From an uncultured Flavobacterium sp. (lineage in GTDB: Bacteria; Bacteroidota; Bacteroidia; Flavobacteriales; Flavobacteriaceae): a stretch of DNA of 64,000 nucleotides. The DNA lies in the NCBI RefSeq assembly GCF_946478785.1, contig NZ_CAMLDD010000023.1, positions 1-64,000 of the forward strand. Reading direction: 5' to 3'. This document shows, in pieces, positions 34,413 through 43,570 of this stretch. The translations under genes were made by a program, and so were the position numbers. Position 1 is the first letter of the stretch; each line of letters begins with the position of its first letter. A model generated the notes under the pieces. The model had not been told where the DNA came from. It did not search any database and saw nothing but the letters and a program-made list of their open reading frames with translations.

Positions 34413-35681
34413 TTGAAAATAAATAAACTCAACAGTATCATAATCCTTGGATTAATAGCCATTATTGGCATATTGGTCGCACAATTACTGTGGACTAGAG
34501 AGGCATTTACACTGGAACAGAAAAAATTTAGCCAAAAAACACATATTGCCTTGCTTGAGGTTGCCAAAAAGCTGTATGAAGGTACCAATCATGAATTGCC
34601 TGCTCATAATCCTGTACAAAAAGTTGCCAATGATTATTACATCGTGAATATCGATAACGATTTTGAACCTGATATTCTGGAATTTTACCTGAAAACAGAA
34701 TTCAAAAAAATGAATATCACGACCGATTTTGAATATGCCATGTACAATTGTCAAAGTGACGAAATGATTTATGGAAATTATATTTCATTATCTGAAAAAG
34801 GAAAGGCAAAGCAATCTGTTTATTTTCCGAAACATAAAAACCTTATTTATTATTTTGCTGTCCGTTTTCCAAATGAGACCAGTTATTTATTTAGTTCGAT
34901 GCGTTTTTGGTTTGTACTTTCTATTGTTTTGATTTTTATATTACTCATTTATGTTTACTCGATTTTTACTCTTTTACAGCAAAAAAAGTATTCTGAATTG
35001 CAGCGGGACTTCATTAATAATATGACGCATGAATTCAAAACGCCTTTGTCTTCCATTTTAATTGCTTCAAAGTATTTAAGTGAGCAAAATCAAATCAAAA
35101 ACGACAAAAAATTACTTACTTACACTAATATTATTGTAAATCAGGGACATAAATTAAATCACCATATTGAAAAAATCCTGACTATTGCCAAATCTGACTA
35201 TACGCGATTACAGCTAAAAAAGGAATCGGTTTCTATTGTTCCAATTATCGAGGAAACAATTGAAAATATTGTGTTGAAATATCCGGAAGCAGACATCAAA
35301 ATAGAGACCTCAGAAGATTATAAAATTGAAACAGATGTTTTCCATTTTACGAACCTTGTTTATAATTTACTGGACAACGCCGTAAAATATTGCGATATAC
35401 AACCTGAAATAACCATCAGAATAACTAATGAGAATGCTGTTTTGAAACTGGAATTTATTGACAATGGAATCGGTATTGCACAAAAAAATATATCCTTTAT
35501 TTTTGATAAATTTTACCGGATTCAAAACGAAAAAAGCAATGAAGTAAACGGTTTTGGGCTCGGATTATATTATGTGAAAAAGATTTGCGATTTACAAAAC
35601 TGGAAAATAAAAGCCGTCAACAATTCACAAAAAGGCATCACCATAACATTATCAATTCCTTATAAAAATGATAAAAAGTAA
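34413..35681 (+). CDS. Sensor histidine kinase
   Basis: A 422-residue inner-membrane kinase. Two membrane segments (about 7-27 and 165-188) flank a periplasmic sensor region of about 135 residues. The HisKA box DFINNMTHEFKTPLSS carries the phospho-acceptor His206. The HATPase domain shows NLLDNAVKYC (N box), FIDNGIGIA (G1) and GFGLGLYYVK (G2). The start is a TTG; it is the only start that precedes the first membrane helix and fits the promoter upstream. It overlaps the response regulator gene by 14 bp. Confidence 0.92.
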   Translation: MKINKLNSIIILGLIAIIGILVAQLLWTREAFTLEQKKFSQKTHIALLEVAKKLYEGTNHELPAHNPVQKVANDYYIVNIDNDFEPDILEFYLKTEFKKMNITTDFEYAMYNCQSDEMIYGNYISLSEKGKAKQSVYFPKHKNLIYYFAVRFPNETSYLFSSMRFWFVLSIVLIFILLIYVYSIFTLLQQKKYSELQRDFINNMTHEFKTPLSSILIASKYLSEQNQIKNDKKLLTYTNIIVNQGHKLNHHIEKILTIAKSDYTRLQLKKESVSIVPIIEETIENIVLKYPEADIKIETSEDYKIETDVFHFTNLVYNLLDNAVKYCDIQPEITIRITNENAVLKLEFIDNGIGIAQKNISFIFDKFYRIQNEKSNEVNGFGLGLYYVKKICDLQNWKIKAVNNSQKGITITLSIPYKNDKK

Positions 35682-36360
35682 AATTCTTTATACCGAAGAT
35701 GATGAAACTTTGGCATTTTTAACCAAAGACAACCTCGAACAGAATAATTATGAAGTAATTCACTGTTCTGATGGAAAATCAGGTTTGGAATTCTTTAAAA
35801 ATGATCATTTTGACATTTGTATTCTTGATATCATGATGCCAAAAATGGATGGTTTTGAACTGGCAGCTGAAATTCGAAAAGCCAATACCGATATTCCGAT
35901 TATTTTTCTTTCTGCCAAAACCTTAAAAGAAGACCGTTTGAAAGGACTGCGTCTGGGGGCCGATGATTATTTGGTAAAGCCTTTTAGCATAGAAGAATTA
36001 CTTTTAAAAATAGAAATTTTTCTTAAACGTTCTCAAAAAAATACTCCAACACAAAAAACAATTTACGAAGTTGGAAAGTATCAATTCGATACTCAAAATT
36101 TCTTTCTTTTTAATGAAAGTGAAAAAATTAGTCTTACGCAACGTGAAGCTGATCTTTTGAAATTATTTCTGGACAATAAAAATTCCGTTTTAAAAAGAGA
36201 GCAAATCTTAACATCCCTTTGGGGAAATGACGATTATTTTACCGGACGAAGCCTTGATGTTTTTATTTCCCGATTACGTAAAATCCTAATCAATGAAAAA
36301 GGAATTTCGATAGAAAATTTACACGGAATTGGTTTTCGATTTAGTATTGAAGCTTTATAA
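35668..36360 (+). CDS. OmpR-family response regulator
   Basis: A 230-residue regulator. The receiver domain (about 5-118) has the acidic pair Glu10-Asp11-Asp12, the phospho-acceptor Asp54 in CILDIMMPKMDGF and Lys104 in YLVKPF. The C-terminal winged helix (about 130-228) includes LTQREADLLKLFLDN and the recognition part GRSLDVFISRLRKIL. It is translationally coupled to the kinase (14-bp overlap). Its stop codon overlaps the end of the convergent radical SAM gene by 6 bp. Confidence 0.94.
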   Translation: MIKSKILYTEDDETLAFLTKDNLEQNNYEVIHCSDGKSGLEFFKNDHFDICILDIMMPKMDGFELAAEIRKANTDIPIIFLSAKTLKEDRLKGLRLGADDYLVKPFSIEELLLKIEIFLKRSQKNTPTQKTIYEVGKYQFDTQNFFLFNESEKISLTQREADLLKLFLDNKNSVLKREQILTSLWGNDDYFTGRSLDVFISRLRKILINEKGISIENLHGIGFRFSIEAL

Positions 36361-38559
36361 AACCAACAATCCAAACTCACGTAAAGTATTAACTGGCTTG
36401 GAATACCAAAACAATTCAAAATCATCTAAACTGGTTTCAAAATTATTTTTTACTTCCTGAAAAGTATAATTTTTAGAATTAGAAATTGAGATTTTCTTCA
36501 AAATTTCGATAAGCCACTCGCCTTCGTTTTTATTGGTCTGAATGTTGAAACTTTCTTTTTTATCATGAAAAGTAAAAGTCATCATTTCCCAGGTTTGTCC
36601 TTTTTTGGATTTTGTAAAATGCTCAACAGAAGGTTTTCCTCCTAACCAAACCACTTTTGCATTTGGTTTTGTGTTGAAATCATTTTCGTTTTCGAGAGCG
36701 TTAAAAATAAAATCAGGATGAATTTTCGTTTTCGGAATTTTAAAATCGAACCAATCCTGCAATTCGTAATCAAAACAGATCCCGTGCATGAAATTAAAGA
36801 GTGATTTTTTTAATCCAAAACTGAATTTATCATGATTGATTCCGGTAGAATCGGTATAATCGATGTCGTTATTGGCAAAAGTCCCAATATTTTCCGTTAC
36901 TTTTTTAACCCCAAATTTCTCAGGATACAATCCAACCGGACTGTGAGCCGTCATCGCAAACTGATGCCAAAATCCGGATTGCAAAACACCAGCTTCAAAT
37001 AACTGACGAACCATTTCAAGGCTGTCAACCGTTTCCTGAATGGTCTGTGTTGGATATCCGTACATTAAATACGCATGAACCATAATTCCGGCTTCGGTAA
37101 AATTGCTGGTTACTTTTGCTACTTGTTCAACGGTTACGCCTTTATCAATTAATTTTAATAATCGGTCAGAAGCTACTTCTAAACCACCTGAAACTGCAAT
37201 ACAGCCGGAAGCCTTTAACAACAAACATAAATCTTTGGAAAAGCTTTTTTCAAAACGGATATTCGTCCACCAGGTAACTGCTAGCTTTCTACGCAAAATT
37301 TCAAGAGCCAAAGCACGCATTAGTGCCGGAGGAGCAGCTTCATCAACAAAATGAAAACCATTTTGCCCGGTTTGCAGCATCATGTCTTCCATTCTGTCGC
37401 ACAACAAATTGGCAGCTACAGGTTCGTAGACCTTTATATAATCTAATGAAATATCACAAAAAGTACATTTTCCCCAATAACAGCCATGCGCCATAGTAAG
37501 TTTGTTCCAACGGCCATCACTCCACATTCGGTGCATAGGGTTTACTATTTCGATAACCGAAATATATTTATCCAAAGGCAAGTCAGAATAATCTGGAGTT
37601 CCAACCTGAGCTTGTTTGTAATCGTGTTTTAAGGAATTGTTTTTATAGACAACTTCTCCATTTTCTAATAAAAATGTTCTTTTATATGATTGATATTCGG
37701 GATTTTCAATACTTGCAATTAATTCCTCAATTGGAACTTCGCCATCATCCAAAGTTATGAAATCAAAGAATTCAAATACACGCTTGTCTGAAAGAGAACG
37801 TAGTTCGGTATTCGGAAAGCCGCCACCCATCGAAATCTTAATCTCCGGATGATGTTGCTTTACCCATTGCGCACATCGGAAAGCACTGTATAAATTTCCC
37901 GGGAAGGGAACAGAAATTAAAAAGAATGTCGGTTTTACAGCTTCAATTTTAACTTTTAAAAGTGAAATTAAAATTGAATCAATATAAGTTGGCTGCTGCT
38001 GTAAGGCTTCGTACAATTCATCAAAAGAATTGGCGCTTCTACCCAATCGTTCTGCATATCGGCTGAAGCCAAAATTTTCATCCACACATTCTACAATATA
38101 ATCTGAAATGTCTTCGAGATATAAAGTGGCTAAATGTTTTGCTTTGTCCTGCGTACCTATAGTTCCAAAAGCCCAATCGAGCTCTTCTAACTGAGCAAAA
38201 CGAGAAGCCTCCGGGAGAAAATCTTCCTGACAAATCTGCAACGCCAAAGTTGGATTTTTCCCCTGCAAAAACTGAATGACAGCATCTATGGTTTTGATGT
38301 ATTCGTCCTGTAAAGCAAAAATACGTTTCGAATTATCTGAAATAGTGTTTCCAATAACCTGAAACTTGAAACTTGAAACTTGAAACAAATCAACCAAACC
38401 TTTCTTCGAAAACAGTTCCAAAATCACATCAATACCTAAATCTGCCTGAATGGATTCGATATTTTTAGTATTCAAAAAACCTTTTATATACGCTGTTGCC
38501 GGATACGGAGTATTCAGTTGGGTAAATGGCGGTGTGATGACAAAAAGTTTCGTTTTCAA
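36355..38559 (-). CDS. B12-binding-type radical SAM protein
   Basis: A 734-residue cytoplasmic protein. The N-terminal half (about 150-300) resembles a cobalamin-binding Rossmann domain (ISVPFPGNLYSAFRCAQWVK, ISMGGGFPN). The radical SAM core follows with AHGCYWGKCTFCDI, giving Cys360, Cys365 and Cys368 in CX4CX2C spacing rather than the usual CX3CX2C. Later motifs are FHFVDEAAPPALMRAL and AYLMYGYPTQT. Substrate unknown; relatives are orphan B12 radical SAM enzymes. Residues near 60-70 are encoded by a 7-bp tandem repeat (38361-38386). Confidence 0.85.
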   Translation of the reverse strand: MKTKLFVITPPFTQLNTPYPATAYIKGFLNTKNIESIQADLGIDVILELFSKKGLVDLFQVSSFKFQVIGNTISDNSKRIFALQDEYIKTIDAVIQFLQGKNPTLALQICQEDFLPEASRFAQLEELDWAFGTIGTQDKAKHLATLYLEDISDYIVECVDENFGFSRYAERLGRSANSFDELYEALQQQPTYIDSILISLLKVKIEAVKPTFFLISVPFPGNLYSAFRCAQWVKQHHPEIKISMGGGFPNTELRSLSDKRVFEFFDFITLDDGEVPIEELIASIENPEYQSYKRTFLLENGEVVYKNNSLKHDYKQAQVGTPDYSDLPLDKYISVIEIVNPMHRMWSDGRWNKLTMAHGCYWGKCTFCDISLDYIKVYEPVAANLLCDRMEDMMLQTGQNGFHFVDEAAPPALMRALALEILRRKLAVTWWTNIRFEKSFSKDLCLLLKASGCIAVSGGLEVASDRLLKLIDKGVTVEQVAKVTSNFTEAGIMVHAYLMYGYPTQTIQETVDSLEMVRQLFEAGVLQSGFWHQFAMTAHSPVGLYPEKFGVKKVTENIGTFANNDIDYTDSTGINHDKFSFGLKKSLFNFMHGICFDYELQDWFDFKIPKTKIHPDFIFNALENENDFNTKPNAKVVWLGGKPSVEHFTKSKKGQTWEMMTFTFHDKKESFNIQTNKNEGEWLIEILKKISISNSKNYTFQEVKNNFETSLDDFELFWYSKPVNTLREFGLLVL
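38361..38386. repeat. 7-bp tandem repeat inside the radical SAM gene
   Basis: The unit gaaactt occurs three full times plus gaaac (26 bp). It encodes part of FQVSSFKFQVIGN. A change by one unit would shift the reading frame near residue 65. Confidence 0.7.
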
Positions 38560-38654
38560 GGCGGCATTATTTTCTGCAAAAATACGGGATATTTATTTTG
38601 TTTTCAGGAAAAGATTCGACTGCTTACTTTAGTTTTATTTTGTAGATATTTAAT

Positions 38655-38662
38655 TACATTTG
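38655..38662 (+). promoter_or_regulatory. Candidate -7 element for the T9SS cargo gene
   Basis: TACATTTG matches the TAnnTTTG consensus 19 bp before the start codon, giving a very short leader. No TTG lies at the -33 distance. Confidence 0.45.
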
Positions 38663-38681
38663 CGGCAATCAAATTATTCTG

Positions 38682-41600
38682 ATGAAACATACATTACTCT
38701 TATTTTTTTTTATAATTACCATTCAATCATTTTCACAAAATAAAAACCAATCTGTTGGTTTTAAAGAAAATAAAGGTCAGATTATTGATCAAAAAGGCAA
38801 AGCAAACGCTTCTGTAAAATATCTGTTAAACTCTAACGGATTAAATGTACAGCTTAAAAAAAATGGCTTTTCGTATGATATTTATGAAGTGAAAAAAAAT
38901 CCGGTCGTTCATTCTGAAACTGCAAAAACACTTCCTTATGTAATTCCTGAAAAAGATAAAGAAACAAAACCGGAATATAATTTAGAATATACTTTTCATC
39001 GAATAGATATTGATTTTGTAAACTCGAATTCGAAAGTTGAATTGGTTCCAGAACAAAAATCAAGTGATTTTGACAATTACTATAATGTTCCAAACAAACC
39101 CGAAGGAATTGTTGGCGTTCATCAGTATAAACAGATAACTTATAAAAATATTTATCCCAATATTGATGTTGTTTTTACAATTCCGGACGATCCTCAAAAA
39201 GTAGTTGAATATAATTTTGTAATTCATCCAAAAGGAAAAATAGCTGACATTCAATTAAAATTTAAAGGTGCTGAAACTGATTTGGTTGATAATAAAATCC
39301 AGATGAATGTTCGCTTTGGAAAAATGGAAGAAACACTTCCTGCGAGTTGGATTGAAGAAGGAACAAGTAAAAAGGAGATTGCTGTTGGATATAGGAAGTT
39401 TAAGAAAGATGTTTATGGGTTTAATTCATCTAATTCTGTTGATGGGAAAACGATAGTTATTGATCCTGTTCCTGTGAGACTTTGGGGGACTTATTATGGA
39501 GGGGAAGGAGAGGAGAATAACTTTAATGGAATAGTAAAAGCTAATAATGAATTTGTTTATATTGGTGGATATACCACTAGTTTAACAAATATGTCGACAA
39601 GCGGAAGCTACCAGCCGAATCTTACTTTTTCTGAAGATGCTTTTATTACAAAATTTAATTCCGAAGGAAATAGAGTTTGGAGTTCTTATTACGGTGGATC
39701 TCATAATGACATTTTCACATCAATAGATTTCGACCCAAATAATAATATTTATGCAGTAGGAATTACTGGTAGTACAAATAATATTGCTACACCTGGTACG
39801 CATCAAACAATTTATAAAGATTGGTATGACGGAATGATAATTAAATTTGATCCTAATGGTCAAAGAATATGGGGAACCTATTATGGAGGTGATGGTATTG
39901 AAGGAATATTAAGTATAAAGGTGGACAAGAGCCAGAATATACTTGTTACAGGATTTTCGCACAGCAATAATGGTATTACGACACCTGATGGTTTTAAAAC
40001 TACTGTTTCAACTGGCACTAATGGAGCTCAATATGGTATCTTAGCTAAATTTTCACCCTTTGGACAAATAATATGGGGTACTTATTATGGAAACGGCTCT
40101 ATTACTTCAGTTGATGTTGATTCTAATAATAATATTTTCTGCCTTGGAACAACAGATAGTTTTACTGGAATTGCAACTCCTGGAGCTTACCATGAAAATT
40201 TTAATTACAATAATGTTATAACCTGGAATGATTCTTTTGTAGTAAAATTCAACACGAATGGAGAACGCATATTTGGCACCTATTATGGAGGTACTGATTA
40301 TGATTATAGTAACACTATAAAACTTGATAAAGAAGATAATTTTATAATTACAGGTTATACCAGAAGCATTGATGATATTGGAAATATAAATTCATTTCAA
40401 CCTAACAATGGAGGTAGCTGGGATTCTTATCTTGCAAAATTCACTAATAACGGAAGTCTTATTTGGAGTACATTTTATGGAGGTGAAGGACTTGACGGCC
40501 ATTGGGGCAAAAATTCAATTGCCATTGACGAAAACAGCTCTATTTATTTATATAGTAGTGGAACAAGTAATAATAATATTTCTACAGTTGGTTCTTATCA
40601 GGAAAATTTAGAAGGATATTCCAATTTATATATAGCTAAATTTAAACCCAATGGAGAAAGACTCTGGGGAACTTACTATGGCGGACAAACTGCTGACTAT
40701 TCAGGAGATATTTCGTACGATAAAAACGGCATTTTTTATATTTCCGGATGGACTTACAGTAGTGATGGTATTGCGACATCAAATGCTTTTCAAAAAGAAT
40801 TAAATGGAACATTTGATACTTTTCTAGTAAAATTTAAAGACTGTGAATCAAGCACTTCAGTAACAAGCAACTCTCCGATATGTACTGGTGATTCCTTAGA
40901 TCTTAAAGCTTCGGGTGGAACCAATTATTACTGGACAGGTCCAAATGGTTTCACGTCAACGGATAAAAACCCAACGATACCAAATGCTACTGCAATCAAT
41001 AGTGGAGAATATAGTTGTTTAATTACTGGAACTGATAGTTGTGATGATACCCGAAAAATTAATGTTGTAATTGGTAATACCGCTCCTCCAACAGCGAATA
41101 CAAATCAATCTTTTTGTTCTGGGCAAAATCCAACAATCGCCAATATCCAAATTACCGGAACTTCAGTAAAATGGTATGACGCATTAAACAACGGATCTTT
41201 ATTAGCCCAAACAACGAATCTTCAAAATGGTAAAACGTATTTTGCCTCTCAAACAGTAAATAATTGTGAAAGCCCAAGATTTGGAGTAACCGTTTCGATT
41301 GTAAATACACCTTCTGCTCCAGCAGTAAGTGCAAATCCATCATTTTGCAAAAACGAAAGTGCAAAGCTGAACGATATTCAAATTTCTGGACAAAATATAA
41401 AATGGTACGATACAAATATTGCAACGGTTGCTTTACCTAATACAACTTTACTTGAAAACAACAGAACCTATTATGCTTCTCAAACTGTAGGATGCGAAAG
41501 TGACAGAAAACCTGTTTTGGTTAAAGTTTATGATACAGCACTACCAACCGGAAATCGAAACCACCAATTTTGTATAAATGAAAATGCAACAATCGCGAAT

Positions 41601-42278
41601 CTTGATGTTACAGGAACATCTCTAAAGTGGTACGATTCTGTAGAAAATGGAAATATTTTAACACAAACAACCTTACTTCAAAATAGTTTATATTACGTTA
41701 CACAAACATTAAACAACTGCGAAAGCGAAAGATTTGCCGTTAGTGTAAAAATACAGGATACTCCAATTCCAACCGCTGATTCCCCACAAACATTCTGCAT
41801 CCAAAAAAACGCAAAAATTAGCAACATTGAGATATCAGGACAAGACATTCAATGGTTTGAAAGCATTTCTTCTTCTGTTAATTTATCCGAATCAACCTTA
41901 CTTGAAAACGGAATTACCTATTACGCTTCACAAACAATTAGCAATTGCGAAAGTAAAAGAATTCCAATAGCAATTCAAATTCAGCACGCTTCAAATCCAG
42001 ATTGTGTAAATCCTGACGAAGAACTTCCCTATCCAAAATTCTTTACTCCAAACAATGATAATCACAATGATACCTGGACAATTGATTTTGCTTATTTGAA
42101 ACCCAATACCGGAATAAGAATCTTTGACCGTTATGGTAAATTCATCAAAGAGCTTCGTAATAATGAAGCCTGGGATGGAACTTACATTGGCAGAAACGAA
42201 CCTGCTTCCGATTATTGGTTTACCGTTACCCGATTAAATGGAACTGAATTTAGAGGTCATTTTAGCCTTAAACGATAA
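38682..42278 (+). CDS. Large T9SS type B cargo with SBBP and Ig-like repeats
   Basis: A 1198-residue secreted protein (signal about 1-18, ending SFSQ). Order of parts: an N-terminal domain typical of SBBP proteins (about 22-265, GFKENKGQIIDQKGKANASV); seven SBBP-type repeats, each with a WGTYYGG-like motif (RLWGTYYGGEG, RVWSSYYGGSH, RIWGTYYGGDG, IIWGTYYGNGS, RIFGTYYGGTD, LIWSTFYGGEG, RLWGTYYGGQT), probably a beta-propeller; one Ig/PKD-like domain; four related Ig-like repeats (each with SFC..N..I.NI.I.G...KWYD); and a C-terminal type B sorting domain (YPKFFTPNNDNHNDTW to GHFSLKR). It should be exported by the gliding-associated type IX system and may be an adhesin. It is monocistronic. Confidence 0.9.
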   Translation: MKHTLLLFFFIITIQSFSQNKNQSVGFKENKGQIIDQKGKANASVKYLLNSNGLNVQLKKNGFSYDIYEVKKNPVVHSETAKTLPYVIPEKDKETKPEYNLEYTFHRIDIDFVNSNSKVELVPEQKSSDFDNYYNVPNKPEGIVGVHQYKQITYKNIYPNIDVVFTIPDDPQKVVEYNFVIHPKGKIADIQLKFKGAETDLVDNKIQMNVRFGKMEETLPASWIEEGTSKKEIAVGYRKFKKDVYGFNSSNSVDGKTIVIDPVPVRLWGTYYGGEGEENNFNGIVKANNEFVYIGGYTTSLTNMSTSGSYQPNLTFSEDAFITKFNSEGNRVWSSYYGGSHNDIFTSIDFDPNNNIYAVGITGSTNNIATPGTHQTIYKDWYDGMIIKFDPNGQRIWGTYYGGDGIEGILSIKVDKSQNILVTGFSHSNNGITTPDGFKTTVSTGTNGAQYGILAKFSPFGQIIWGTYYGNGSITSVDVDSNNNIFCLGTTDSFTGIATPGAYHENFNYNNVITWNDSFVVKFNTNGERIFGTYYGGTDYDYSNTIKLDKEDNFIITGYTRSIDDIGNINSFQPNNGGSWDSYLAKFTNNGSLIWSTFYGGEGLDGHWGKNSIAIDENSSIYLYSSGTSNNNISTVGSYQENLEGYSNLYIAKFKPNGERLWGTYYGGQTADYSGDISYDKNGIFYISGWTYSSDGIATSNAFQKELNGTFDTFLVKFKDCESSTSVTSNSPICTGDSLDLKASGGTNYYWTGPNGFTSTDKNPTIPNATAINSGEYSCLITGTDSCDDTRKINVVIGNTAPPTANTNQSFCSGQNPTIANIQITGTSVKWYDALNNGSLLAQTTNLQNGKTYFASQTVNNCESPRFGVTVSIVNTPSAPAVSANPSFCKNESAKLNDIQISGQNIKWYDTNIATVALPNTTLLENNRTYYASQTVGCESDRKPVLVKVYDTALPTGNRNHQFCINENATIANLDVTGTSLKWYDSVENGNILTQTTLLQNSLYYVTQTLNNCESERFAVSVKIQDTPIPTADSPQTFCIQKNAKISNIEISGQDIQWFESISSSVNLSESTLLENGITYYASQTISNCESKRIPIAIQIQHASNPDCVNPDEELPYPKFFTPNNDNHNDTWTIDFAYLKPNTGIRIFDRYGKFIKELRNNEAWDGTYIGRNEPASDYWFTVTRLNGTEFRGHFSLKR

Positions 42279-42289
42279 AATTAAAAACT

Positions 42290-42321
42290 AAGAAAGGATG
42301 CCGTAACTGACATCCTTTCTT
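42290..42321 (+). terminator. Terminator of the T9SS cargo gene
   Basis: A perfect 11-bp stem (42290-42300 with 42311-42321, aagaaaggatg / catcctttctt) has a 10-nt loop and is followed by TTTTAC. It lies between convergent genes. Confidence 0.75.
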
Positions 42322-42322
42322 T

Positions 42323-42847
42323 TTACTTATTCTTCTTTTTCTTCTTAACTGTTTTATCCTTTTTCGAATCACCTTTGATTTTTTTGTTCAGTCTTTTTTC
42401 TGTTTCTTCAATAGTATAATCATAAGAAGTATGGATTGTTATAAGTTTTACTTTTTTAATAATCTTCAAAGCTTTCTTAAACTCCTGCTGACTTTCTAAA
42501 AGCATTACTTTCTTTAAAAGAATCTCCGTTTTATTGATTCCTTTAATAGTTAATGCAAAATCAATCAGTTTTGTTGCTTCCTCATAATCTTCATTTAAAA
42601 TCAAAGTATGAATGTAAAAAGGATACACTTCTAAAGCATAAATATTAATTAAAAGTGCTTTTTGAAAATATTCTTTAGCTTCTTCATATTTCAATAACTG
42701 ATCTGAAAAAACTTGCCCATATAAACATAAAGCCATGGTATTCTTATCATCATAAGACAAGGCATAATCCAATGATTCTATGGTTTCTTCCAACGAATAG
42801 GGATAACTGTCCAATGCCTGAAAAAGATATTTATCTACTGTTTTCAT
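42323..42847 (-). CDS. TPR protein of the rtcB-prfH operon
   Basis: A 174-residue cytoplasmic protein made of tetratricopeptide-like helical pairs (LDYALSYDDKNTMALCLYGQ, YEEAKEYFQKALLINIYALE, YEEATKLIDFALTIKGINKT, QQEFKKALKIIKKV) and ending in a strongly basic, Lys-rich tail (KGDSKKDKTVKKKKKNK), which could bind RNA or ribosomes. Its start overlaps the end of prfH by 17 bp, so the two are translationally coupled. Function is unknown; a role with the RtcB-PrfH repair pair is inferred from the overlap only. Confidence 0.75.
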   Translation of the reverse strand: MKTVDKYLFQALDSYPYSLEETIESLDYALSYDDKNTMALCLYGQVFSDQLLKYEEAKEYFQKALLINIYALEVYPFYIHTLILNEDYEEATKLIDFALTIKGINKTEILLKKVMLLESQQEFKKALKIIKKVKLITIHTSYDYTIEETEKRLNKKIKGDSKKDKTVKKKKKNK

Positions 42848-43568
42848 AATTTATTTTGTTTGGAAACTCAATACCGAGATTATTCTTATCGAAATAATCT
42901 TCTTTCTTTAATCTTTGCCGTTCCTGTTTGTAATTTTTTACTTGTTTTTGTTTTTTAAAATCTGAACCCTGAAAAACCCGAATCGGATTGCCCCTCTGAA
43001 TCTGCAGTTGATTCATCCATTGCGATTGAAATTCGGCTTTGAATTGTTTAACGGTTTCATCTTTAAATTTCTGCAGTAATCTTTCGGTTGCCAGTTTTTT
43101 ATTTTGATGCTGTGAACGCGAATCCATAGCAACTACACTAATCCCGGTAGGAACATGAGTCGCCCTGACTGCCGAACTAACTTTATTTACATGCTGTCCT
43201 CCGGCTCCGGAACTTCGCATTGCCTGATATTGAATATCCTTTTCTGCTATTTCGGTCGTTGTTGTTTTATCAACTTCAAAAATTCCGATAAACCAATTTT
43301 TACGTTTGTGAAATTTTCTAAACTGACTTTGACCAATCCACTGAATTGTACCAATCCATGAGTTTACAAACTCGTCTAAGTGATTACTTTCCAGTAAAAT
43401 GGTTGCTGTTTCTACAGTTCCATTTTCGATTCCGGTTTCACGCTGAAGCAAAGTTGTTTTAATATTTTTGTCATTTGCCTCTTCCAGAAAAGTTTTCAGC
43501 ACTTGAGCAACAACCCAACTGCATTCTGCCGGGCCGCGACCTGATGTTATTTGAATTATTTTTTCCAT
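42831..43568 (-). CDS. prfH: PrfH, release-factor homologue
   Basis: A 245-residue protein with a class I release-factor catalytic domain but without the N-terminal codon-recognition domains of RF1/RF2. It opens MEKIIQITSGRGPAECSWVV, typical of PrfH. The peptidyl-hydrolysis motif lies in RSSGAGGQHVNKV (GGQ at 123-125), followed by VRATHVPTGISV and a basic C-terminus. PrfH is known to rescue ribosomes whose 16S rRNA decoding centre has been cut, and its gene pairs with rtcB. The gene starts 2 bp after rtcB. Confidence 0.93.
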   Translation of the reverse strand: MEKIIQITSGRGPAECSWVVAQVLKTFLEEANDKNIKTTLLQRETGIENGTVETATILLESNHLDEFVNSWIGTIQWIGQSQFRKFHKRKNWFIGIFEVDKTTTTEIAEKDIQYQAMRSSGAGGQHVNKVSSAVRATHVPTGISVVAMDSRSQHQNKKLATERLLQKFKDETVKQFKAEFQSQWMNQLQIQRGNPIRVFQGSDFKKQKQVKNYKQERQRLKKEDYFDKNNLGIEFPNKINYENSR

Positions 43569-43570
43569 AA

